Shown here: in pieces, positions 51,346 to 61,800 of the stretch
How positions within the stretch are numbered: the first letter of the stretch is position 1
How the letters are laid out: each line of letters begins with the position of its first letter
Source of the DNA: Morinoia aosen
Taxonomy: Eukaryota; Arthropoda; Malacostraca; Amphipoda; Talitridae
Direction of reading: 5' to 3'
NCBI GenBank assembly: GCA_030386875.1
Contig: CM059563.1
Location: 12,356,001 to 12,420,000 of the forward strand
Length of the DNA stretch: 64,000 bases
The notes under the pieces: generated by a model
Seen by the model: the letters and a program-made list of their open reading frames with translations, nothing else
What the model was told of the DNA's origin: nothing
The model's database searches: none
Program-made: the position numbers and the translations under genes

Positions 51346-53417
51346 CCCAGCAGCACCCAACCACCTTCAGACTGGTTCAGTTTTGTTCACACCATGAAAT
51401 ACAGCTAATTATATGTGTTTTCATATATCTATGAAGTATCATTAGCCTATTTTTATTCTAAGTATGATTTTGATGCATGACTACATATGTAGTCATTGGG
51501 CTTTGGGCAGTAAAATGAGCATCACTGACTCCATCATTTATTCTTCTGTATTTCTTTCTGGAAAGTTTTTATAAACTGAAACACATGGTTTATAAAACAG
51601 AACAAAAACGATGTATGAAAGAAACTTTGGCAAAAATACTTTGAGAGCATTGAGGGGTAATAAAAATAGCTCTACCAAAATGAAAGAAAACACTTTATAC
51701 TCTCTGATCTTCTTTCTTTCTTTTTCATTTTATCGATTGAAGTTAGTGGGCAAACGCTGAGACGATTGTTTCTAATAGTTTCCGTTGCTCTATTTCCCTT
51801 TTCTCATAGACGAAGAATCAAATCATACGATGAGAAGAAGTTATCGAAGAAAATGTGATGACTTGTTATTGTACAAACAGTTACGCATTCATCAACTACG
51901 CGCTTTCCAAGCGGATCTACGGACTCGCTCTTACCTATACCCTCATAAATGCTAACATAGTAAGGCATTTCCCTAGAACTGCTTACTACTCAGAGCTTGT
52001 ACCCTAATCTGATAGGTTTACTGCGTATAAATTGTTTATAAGAATGGCGCTCAAAGTATAGTACCATGGACTCATCAATTGAAAGATTTTCATTTTCCAC
52101 TCCCAACATACGTTGGCTCTCATTCAAAATAGCATATAAAGGAGAAACACTTGCTATTTCAACGATTTCATCATCCCCAAGAGGTTGATTATTACCAGCA
52201 TGAAACATGGATTTTATTTGTGTAAATCTATTGCGACTCTTACATTCCGAAAATGCTTTGCATTCAAGATCAAAAGATTTATTACAGTAGTCGCAAAAAT
52301 TTAGCCCAATGTTCTATGCAGATAAAAAGAGCAGGCAAATAAAATTTCTCATCTCATTTTTCTCCATTTTACAGATATGGTCATTTTTCTGTTGAGCATA
52401 ATTGTTTGTTTCAACAACCAAGTGATCAGGGATATTTTTGAATACCTTTTCAAATATCTGCCATTTCGATGCCATTATCATTTCAGGATGATTGTTGACT
52501 AGAATTTTCTTTGCGTCTGTCTCATCAGAAGAAGGAATTATATTATTTTCAGGAGGGAAATGTGAGGTCTTCCCAATAGGGGGGACTAATTTCCTTTTCT
52601 TAGAATGAGATTGGGCCTGTCCTGGTGCTTCATCTTGAGCTTCAGTGTAATGCATAGTTTCCAGCTCTCCTGCAACTTCATTCGGCATTGCACCAGCTTG
52701 TAAATTATCTCCATCAAGGTCTGCTACGTTACTTCCGTTACCGCCACCATGAGGACTAGTGATCGATATATCAACAGTGCCATCAACTTCAACAGCTTCT
52801 TCAATTGCATCTTGGAGATATGTGTGGTGAACATTTGCTCCGTAAAAAATTGACATGGGAAGAGGTATCCTAAAAAAATTTACCTGATTTTTAGACAAAC
52901 ATTATAGTTCGTACAATATAGAATGTTTATTTCCCTTTAGAAAGTTATTAGAGCAAATTGAACTAGATATTTTATCTAGAATATCAATATATAGGAACAA
53001 GTGTTTCATATGGGAATCGACCCCTCATATGCCCAATGACTACAAATGTAGTCATACAAGTTTCAAATCACCTGAAAGTCAAATTTGTAACAGGCGGGAC
53101 ATCTGGATAAACTCGCCCTGTCCTTTGGACACGTGACAGCTTATCTAACTGTCTACCACAACAATACCGGCCTAGTGTAGCAAGTAGCAACAAAATAACA
53201 TAACCCACTTAGCAACTCTCGAAAATCTGGAAAAACAGTAACTTCATTTGCGAATAAAATTTTAAATTTTCAACAAATGGGATTTATATTGATTGTAGAC
53301 ATACTTCGTGGTTATTTCTATGCAATGAAACCAATGACTTATTCGTTTAGCAGATTGGAGGCCTGTGGCTATAAATTTAATTTAGGACTACAAATGTAGT
53401 CATTGGGCTCTGCTGGG
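51346..53417 (-). mobile_element. piggyBac-like DNA transposon, 2072 bp, TTAA target duplication
   Basis: TTAA occurs at both edges (51342-51345 and 53418-53421). Terminal inverted repeats start CCCAGCAGnnCCCAA on each side, in line with the CCY start of piggyBac ends. A 20-bp palindrome (ATGACTACAT and its complement) lies at 51477-51496, with near-identical copies at 53036-53055 and 53384-53403, so it is subterminal on both sides. Inside, on the - strand, is a degenerate piggyBac transposase frame. The C-terminal third of the transposase is missing, so the copy is non-autonomous. Confidence 0.88.
51672..52898 (-). pseudogene. piggyBac-type transposase pseudogene, in-frame stops
   Basis: One reading frame of 409 codons from the Met at 52898 to TAG at 51672-51674, broken by three internal stops but no frameshift: TAG at 52314-52316, TGA at 51990-51992, TGA at 51804-51806. 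The family is recognised by VVETNNYAQQK near the N-terminus, RNRFTQIK, LSIDESMV with the first catalytic Asp (about 52075), KQFIRSKPIRLGYKL, IFFDNFF with the second catalytic Asp (51843-51845), and NRLSVCPL followed by KMKKKER. The TGA at 51990 replaces the Trp usual after GYKL. The third catalytic Asp and the Cys-rich C-terminus are absent. It cannot make an active transposase. Confidence 0.88.
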
Positions 53418-53479
53418 TTAAGTTTCGTCTTTGATAACGATAACATGCTATTCAATATGAGCCAAGAGCTCCTTGGCTC

Positions 53480-55369
53480 ATGTTGGTTGATATTAAGGAG
53501 ATGCAACTAATCGATTTTCAAAACTTTGTTGCCTGGATCATGGTAATTACGTAGAAATAAACAATTTCTTTCTCTATGCACTTTTAGGGGTAAATGAGGG
53601 TATATCTGAAGGATATGTCAGTTATCGATTTTGTAATTTTGATGACTTAGCGTAGTTAATTAGATCAAGATAAACAAGTTTTCTTCTATGCACTTTCTGT
53701 CTCAAATGAGTAACTTATTAGTTATAGCGGTAAATGACTTACCACAACTCCAGGGTTTGAAGTGGCAAGTAATTCGAGGAGCAAGTCGGACAGCAACACT
53801 GCAATGCGCACTCGCTTCCAGTGCGATAGTCATCAAAGACGAAACCAAACCTACCGCTATACCTTGTTAAATGCTCATTTGACCAAAAAAGTGCAGAGAA
53901 GAAAAGTTGTTTATTTCGATGTTATTTCCTACCATGATTCAAGCGACAAAAATTAAAAAATCGATGAGTAGCTGTTTATTCGAGCGCATGCGTCTTCAAA
54001 GACGAAACTAAACTTACCGCTATAAATCGTAAAATACTCATTTGAGACGGAAAGTGCATAGAAGAAAACTTGTTTATTTTGATTCAATTAATTAGGTTCA
54101 GGCACCAAAAAGTGAAAAATTGATAACTGACATATCCTTCAGATTTACCCAAATGAGTTTTCAACAAATGATGGCAGTAAATTACTGACTGCAACTCTAG
54201 TGTTTGAAGCAGCAAGCAAATCATTGAACGCGTCAGATGGCAACACTTCAATGGACTCTTCCTTCCGACGCGCTCGAATGATAGAGTCCATTCCTGCCAT
54301 CTAAGACATAAATGAACATACTGCTATAATTTGTTATTTTTCCATGATAATTTGGTCAAATTTTACTTTAATGTTGGCAATGATTTTCATAATTTCATTG
54401 CTATAGATAGGTAATAGTCTATTTTAAGACGTTTTACACGAATGAGAATGTGCTCGCAAATGCTTAGTTTTTGAGTTATTTAAGTTTGAAGTTATACGAA
54501 CGGTGCTCCTGAATTGCCTTTTTTGCGCAAAAGCAGTCATTGTTTTTTTCAATAGAAACGGAAGCTAACCCCCTATTACAAACGCAAAGAGGTTGGGTCG
54601 TGAGGGGTAGCCTCAGTTCTTCTTGTGAAAATTATGAATAAAGGTTTCTAGTTAGTGACGTCTGTTTACATCGAATCCAAGGTGGCTGCCGCCATGACGC
54701 CACCCGGTATCCAAGATGGTGGCAGCCATCTTGGAGTTGATGTAAACGGACATCACTAGAAACCTTTATTTATAATTTTCACTAGAAGAACTGTGGCTAC
54801 CCCTCACGACCCAACCTCTTTGCGTTTGTAATAGGGGGTTAGCTTCTGTTTCTATTGAAAAAACAATGACTGCTTTTGCGCAAAAAAGGCAATTCAGGAG
54901 CACCGTTCGTATAACTTCAAACTTAAATAACTCAAAAACTAAGCCTTTGCGAGCACATTGTCATTCGTGTAAAACGTCTTAAAATTGACTCTATTACCTA
55001 TTTATAGCAATGAAATTATGAAAATCGTTGATAACATTAATGTAAAATTTGACCAAATTATCACCGAAAAATAACAAATTATAGCAGTATGTTCATTTAT
55101 GTCTTAGATGGCAGGAATGGGCTCGATCATTCGAGCGCGTCGGAAGGAAGAGTCCATTGAAGTGTTGCCATCTGACACGCTCAATGACTTGCTTGCTGCT
55201 TCAAACACTAGAGTTGCGGTGAGTAATTTACTGCCATTATTTGTTAAAAACTCATTTGCTCCTAAAAGTGCATAGAGAAAAAAATTGTTTATTTCTATGT
55301 AATTACCATGATCCAGGCATCAAAGTTTTGAAAATCAATTAGTTGCATCTCCTTAACATCAACCAACAT
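53480..55369. mobile_element. Large foldback (inverted repeat) element, about 1.9 kb
   Basis: The right arm runs 54716-55369 without break. The left arm is its reverse complement in two pieces, 53480-53597 and 54151-54695, separated by an inserted element. Arms meet at a 20-bp loop (54696-54715) within CCAAGATGG/CCATCTTGG words. Near the centre the arms are well over 90 percent identical by eye, giving a hairpin stem of about 540 bp without counting the outer part. No coding frame of note. A 25-bp imperfect palindrome (ATGAGCCAAG...) sits at its left edge (53457-53481). Confidence 0.88.
53598..54150. mobile_element. Nested foldback MITE (family F) inside the left arm, 553 bp
   Basis: Ends are inverted repeats of about 30 bp or more starting GGGTAwATCTGAAGGATATG. 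AAATGA (or AAATGAG) is present once on each side (53592-53597 and 54151-54156) as a target duplication. The uninterrupted right arm of the host foldback carries this word once at the equivalent place, which shows the empty site. Internally, two direct copies of a segment CAAAGACGAAAC...CCGCTATA...GTTTATTT lie at about 53830-53967 and 53995-54125, and a reverse copy at 53645-53745. Confidence 0.87.
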
Positions 55370-55580
55370 TTTTAAATGTATTTCTTTAGTGATTCTTTGG
55401 AACAGAATATTTAATCTCCGTGAGTGCATTAAAATATATAATGACCTTCTATTGTTTGCCTTAGCTGTGTTGTAACATTTCCTCTTAGTAAGATCTATAT
55501 TCCCTAATTTGAAATATATTTTTTTTCCAGTGACATGCAAACTGAAGCCTAACTAGGATCAAAATTTTTGTTTTTAACAG

Positions 55581-55868
55581 TAGGAAATAATGGATCACAG
55601 CCATCATATTAGAGGAGCTCTTGGCTCAATTGTTGCTGCTGAAAATAGTATGGATATGTCAAACATGACTGGGATGGAATCAACCATGCCAGGCATGGGA
55701 ACTGATATGCCAGGCATGGGAACTGATATGACAGGCATGGGAACTGATATGTCAGGTATGGGAAGTGATATGCCAGGCATGGGGAGTGATATGCCAGGCA
55801 TGGGGAGTGATATGCCAGGCATGGGAAGTGATATGCCTTGCATGGACATGGATATGGATGGAATGAAG
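55581..55868 (+). CDS. Copper transporter exon with start codon and Met-rich domain
   Basis: Acceptor TTTTTAACAG before 55581, nine bases of 5' UTR, ATG at 55590, donor GTAAGT at 55869, phase 0, 93 codons. Residues 33-88 are eight 7-residue units of the type MPGMGSD, encoded by a 21-bp tandem repeat. Such Met motifs bind Cu(I) in Ctr proteins. Long open frames on the opposite strand (55604-55896) are by-products of the repeat. Confidence 0.92.
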
Positions 55869-58800
55869 GTAAGTGTGTTGCTGTCATATCTTTCAAAAAT
55901 ATTGTTTAATATGAATCCTTCTGTTTTAACCTAGAAACTTCCATCCACCAGTGTCCTAGTACTTTTGGACTATCTTGTGTTTATCCACTCAGTTCTTATC
56001 TTAATCATTATAAAATTGAATTGACCTTATTTTCTCATACTAAGGGTAAATGTTAAATTTCAAGTCAATTTGGATGTTATTTTAATTGTGCAGTATTCAA
56101 TTAATGTAACCAAAAAATACTTTTCTTGGTGATATCTTATTTGCTTGATTTTTACTTGACTGAAAAATTTAGTTCCAACTTGATAGTTTTTGAGAAAGTC
56201 TAAGATTTTGATAAATTTTAAATGGGACACAGATAGAGAAAATTAAGGTGTAATGTTTTTACTTGAAATTTTTTTTGGGTGTTCATGCATTAGTTATAAT
56301 AGATTTTTTGGTTATTGTTGCTTTTATTGAAACGTCATAAGTTATTAATCTTAAAAAACTCTGAAGGTTTTTAAGTCTCAGCCTAAGAAATTAATGGAAA
56401 ATATATGCTGCTCTGAGGGGCCTATGCAAAAAATTTCATACTGTAGTTGGTAATTTATGGTGTTGGTCAGTCAACCCAGTTGCTCTACATTATGGTATAT
56501 AGCTCTCACAGAGATACAGTTATTGTATAAATGAGAATAAGCATACCCAGGGGGAAAATATGAGGTCCTGGGCTGAAAGTTGGGTAGACACTCGATACTA
56601 AATTGTGCCTTCTTCTTTTTGAAACATTTCTTTTGTGTTAGGGAGGCTCAGACTACCTTATAATATAATAATAGTGCACTGCAAAACTTCATGTTTTTCT
56701 GATGCTTAGCAATAGATGTGCTTTCAAAACTTATTTTCTTTAGTGACCACTTTGCTCCTTTAAGTTTTTGTGCCTTCTTTGCCATTTTATTTTTCTTTTT
56801 TTCTCCTTTCCTTTTCTAAGTCACTGTTTCTTTGTGCTGTGTGCCTTCTGTAGGAACATAATTTCTACCAAGATTCTCATTTTCTACAGTCCATACTAAA
56901 TTGCCATTACATATCACTTCCTGTTGATTATTTTAGCTGTTGCCAAAGTGTCTTGAACTGAAATAATATCAGTGTGCTGTATGAATGTATTTATTCAATT
57001 TTTATTGCAGATGTATTTCCATGGTGGTTGTACGGAAGTCATTCTGTTTGACTTTTGGCGCATCGATGAGGTCTGGGAGCTGCTCCTCTCCATGTTGGGC
57101 ATATTTCTTATTGCCTTTCTTTATGAAGGTCTAAAGCACTGTAGGTAAGGTCATGTGTGCCTGTCATTTAATACTGCATGAAGTCTCAGTCTATGTGAAG
57201 AATTTTTGGGGGATTCTGTACTGATAGATTGAGGTTAAGTTACAGAAGTTTTAATATGGCTAATTCTGTACTCGTGGGTTGGGTTTTCAAATGACTGGAG
57301 TATCTTCACAGCATTACTGAGGGCATAAAAATTATAATGTAGTATGTTGTGTTCTGCTGTGTAAATTAAGGCTCCTCATAATACTGTGATGCTAGATATA
57401 GTTATGTTGAATTTTTAGTCCCTTTTTTTTATTTTAAAGTCTGTAATAGATGTAGAACAGAGAAATCATTTCATAATCTTATTTTTAGACAGCTATGAGT
57501 CTCAGTCTTCTTTTACTTGGAAACATTAGTTTGATTCTCGACACCTTTTTGAACTTGAAATGTGATGTAATTGCTTTTGTTATCTTATCAAGAGCTCATT
57601 ACTTATGGAAGAGTCATTGCTCTTTATAATCTGCTGAAAGTTGAAATATCAGCAGTAGTTGAACTAATGAAATGTTTTGCTTGGGAAAATCCTAATAATG
57701 AAGGAAAGGGCATAAAAATGTTTTTTTATGTAATGTATCATATCTTACTGAGTGCGTAGGTAAAAAAAGGGGACCTCCTCAGGGAGAGACAACTGTTGTC
57801 TTCATTGGAATTAGCTCTACCAGATGGAAGATTTGAAGCCCCCCAATTCAGAGTTTAGGTAGGCCTTCCTTCCATTATTATGAAATGAGTTTTTGTTTTA
57901 TAATTCAACTTTTTGTGGGTTTCAGCTCCTCTGACTTTCTTTTTCAACTTTTATCATGGCTCATGAACTTCTTTCCTAATTTACCATTTTAATGCACAGA
58001 GAGTTTTGTGTGGAAACACCACTAACTATCAAAAAGTAATTGTGTCATCCTCCTTTCTCTCTTTATATTATCTTTGTTGGGGTTACTGGGGCTTAATCTA
58101 ACTTATCGTAGTAAAAAAATGGCTATGATCTGAATATTTAGTCTAATTTCTCAACCTCAGGGAATGAGATGAAAACCCATATAATCCAAATGAAAATGAA
58201 AAGTGAGGGAAAATACTAAATATATGTGATACAGATGAAAAATTACTGCTCCAATTGCAGAGGTAATGTTGACTTGTATATCATATAAAGTAGGGTTATT
58301 ATACTATGGGGAAAATTACTTATAAATCATCTAATCAACCACAATAAGCTTAGGTTAGTTAGGTTTGTCCAACCTATGCTATAGCCTGGTACCCCAGGGA
58401 ATGTACTGCTAGGTTACCTTACCTCTAGATAGGCCTTCACAGCTTCTGTCTTCCATACCCACTTTGTTCCTTTCAGTTTTCATATCTCCTCTTGTCTATT
58501 CTTCCACTTTCTTACTTGCTATTTTTATGTGCAGAGTATATTGTCAGAACACATTTTGTGCATAGGTTCACCATCTTCTACAGTCCATATTGAATGGTCC
58601 TTTCTCTTTGCTCTCTGGAGATTGCCTTTGTTGTGGCTATGGAATCTTGAATTAAAATAATGATTATAATAATAATAATAAAAATCATTGAACTAAACTG
58701 GTATGTTTTACCTCTTTGCATGAGTGGAAGGCAGAATGAGATGGTGGGAGAAGGTACTGGTTGATCCTAAAATTTCTGCCAACAGCCTTTGTAACACAAA

Positions 58801-61800
58801 TACTCCAGGCTCTAGTGGTTGAGCCCACAATATGAGTACTATTTTTGAATTGATTTGTGTAAAGTATCTTACCAGAAGTTACCCAAAAACTGACTTAATT
58901 TATTCTATCATTCTGTAGCAATTCAAAATAGCATTGGTTATTATGTGTAGGAATGCAAAGTATTGCAATATTCAAGACAAAATTTCCAAAGTTAGTTCTT
59001 TCCATCATTTATTAATTGAGTTGCGCGCAGTGTACGCCTAAATAGGAGGGCTAGAGCCCCTGACATTCGTGTTGCACAGCATACCAGCAGGATTTTAGGG
59101 CCAAGCAGTACATTTATATGCCTTCTCATTTGCTGTCCATGCTCATGCGGAGAGGTGTGATCTCTTAGTTCTGTTAAATTATTATAGTCATTTCTTCAAC
59201 ATTTCTTAGTTCTGTTTAATTATTATAGTCATTTCTTCAACATTTCTTAGTTCTGTTAAATTATTATAGGCATTTCTTCAACATCTGGTTTGCTAAACCT
59301 TTGCATCACAACATCAGTATTCATTTTGAATGGTAAACATTTTAAATGATGTGTCATCAGCATTTCTTGTATAATTAGTGTAACATTTTGTGTCTTTTTA
59401 TTGGCATCATTTATTTCACTGTGCAGAAAATGTAGCATTTGTGATCAGAGTATGTTTTATTATATACACTCAGGTAGTACATTTAATTGGAGTGTACTTG
59501 TGTTTTACAGTTTGAGTTCATTTCTCACACAAACAGGAAGTATATGTAACTTGAATATATTAATTGCATGCTGGGAAAATGAGTAATTTGAGTCCATTTG
59601 TGATGTGTACAGAGAATACTTGTTCCGTCGGTCCGTCCACACCTCGCAGTACGCCACTTCAAACAACGGTGACATCAACATGACTGGAGCAGCCTCAAAT
59701 GGAGCTGCTCCGCAGGGTGTGAGGTGAGCCATGCCTCTGTGCTGAGGTTAGGGAATAAATTGGAGATTTGCCTGTTCTGCTTTACCTACTGTGTGTGTGT
59801 CTTCCTCTCTCCTTCGCTTTTGAGTGCTGATGTTTGTGAATTCTATGGAAAAACTGGTATTATGCTGTGGTCTGCTGGAAGTTCCTCTTAGTGCTCTTGG
59901 TAAAATGGGAATTGAAATGAAGATAAAATCACTTATAAAGGAGAGCAGCGTGAAACTTCACTGCTGAGTATTAATGCAATATATCTAATGGGGGCAGACT
60001 GAATCTTCAATATGGCCAACATGGCTGCTCCTGAGCTTGAAGATATCAGTTGCTACTGTAATTAAGATGGAGAAGTTTGGTATTGAGTTGACAAAATTAT
60101 TTGGCTTCTATTGCTCTAGTGGAAGTAACAAGAACAATATAGAAAAAAATTTTTGATAGAGGTTATAAAGTTGGCAAATTCATGTGCGATAAATTTTAGG
60201 CTTACCAGACATCGTGGTTAAGAGGTGTGAGTTCTTAAATTTGCTCATTTCAGTTTAGGGTATTGTCAAGAATGAGTTAATTCCTAATATTATGTTCCCA
60301 CTGCTTTGATCTTGATCGATATACTTCCTCCCAGTGTCCCTGTTATGCCAAGTTCGGGGTACGTTCTCAATGTGCTGCTGTCAATCCTCCTTGTGAGAAT
60401 TGTGCGTCTTGAACATGGAAGTGTTTGAATTCATCTGACTTTTTTTACCTCATGTGGGAATGGGGAAGTTTTAGTGCCTAATATTTGGAGGTTGAAAAAG
60501 ACTGAACGCATGCAAGCGTAGTTGTATCAGAAGCACCAATGTTCAATCCCCTCATGCTCTTCAGTCTGTGGCCAAATCAGACTGGGTTGTCATCCTTGCA
60601 ATGGCTAAATATGGTGAAACTCCTGGCTGTTTTTTTTTTTTGCTCAACATCGATTTTAGCTTCCGAGATTTCGAGCTCTTCCTTAAAAGCAATATCTCGA
60701 GCAGCGCCTGTGCAGTCTTAATTTTTTTTTTGTTAAATTTCGCTACACACTCGTATTACTGTTGACTCAGTGACCTTGTTCTACCATATCTGAATTGTAT
60801 CATTGAGTTAGGGCAGTAATGTGCTCTTTTTATGACCAGCGTTCTTTTAACATTATCGCATGCTTCCTTGCCTGTTGTCTCTGTTCAAGTTGAACTCAGA
60901 GATCAGGTGAAGTGAATGCAGCTCGTTTGCGTCACTCGGCAGTCAAGTTTTTGTACGCTCTTGAGTTCACAATGACAATGTTCTTGACGACTGTAATCGA
61001 TCCTTCAATATTATTGCTGCTTTGTTTGTATGATAAGCATGTCTAATGGGGCTGGTATAATGTTAGGTAAACTCTTTGGAAGCCTTTGGCAGAAATTGCA
61101 TATTTTCCTGAACTTAAACGCATGAATGAACTCTGAAGCATGGACCAGCAAGTTAGTCGTCATTCATACTAGGTCTCTCTTGCCAAGAGCTAATGCAGAA
61201 GGGCATCAAATATTCTCTGAATACCGTACTTGAAAAAGCCTAACTCGTATAGTAAATATAATGCTTGAGTGTTCCTATTTTGTTTAGTTGATTAGGATTA
61301 TCTTTTTTACTCTCGATTCGGTCCTACATATAGCTTTGTTGTTATGCTAAAAAAAAAATGTGAGGGGCAAGCATGATTGAGGTCCCTAGAATCGATCATA
61401 CGGTATCAAGCCCAACGTATGGCAAAAACGAGTTATGCACACCACTGCCATCCCTGACTTACTTTGTCTAGCGAGTGAGTCGTAGGTAGAAAAAAAATCG
61501 TATACCTCAATTAGTTGTAAATACACGCAAGTTTCGAAAGTCCCAAAGTTTGAAGCCATTTTTTATGTTTTTTTAAAAACGGCCCCTGGTACCGTATGTT
61601 TCTACAGGCCTCAATTAAAAGAGAAATGATTAATTACTATGTGTGGTATTTACCCAACTTGTTCTTTCGACTAACTATGAGTTTAAAATCTTATTTACGT
61701 TCCAACTACAAATCTAATGTATTGTTTTGTATGCCATTTTAATTTAAAGTAGCATCATATAATTTAGTGCTCCATTTCACTATTTTCATTTCATTTATTG

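Larger units (their letters stand above)
51226..53450. mobile_element. MITE copy (family F) split by a piggyBac-like element
   Basis: The left part (about 51226-51345) and right part (53418 to about 53450) together match the right end of the foldback element at 53598-54150, read in reverse: CAAAATAAACAAGTTTTCTT, TATAGCGGTA, then GTTTCGTCTTTGA. The match continues across the TTAA where the piggyBac-like element is inserted. Outer limits are approximate. Confidence 0.75.

Noticed and set aside
53688-53956. Two overlapping + frames within the nested foldback
   Set aside because: They lie inside the MITE, show no transposase motif, and related copies in the window do not keep the frames.
55604-55896. 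Antisense frames of 81 and 95 codons with Pro/Met/Cys repeats
   Set aside because: They are the reverse translation of the 21-bp minisatellite in the copper transporter exon; any stop-free 21-bp unit keeps antisense frames open.
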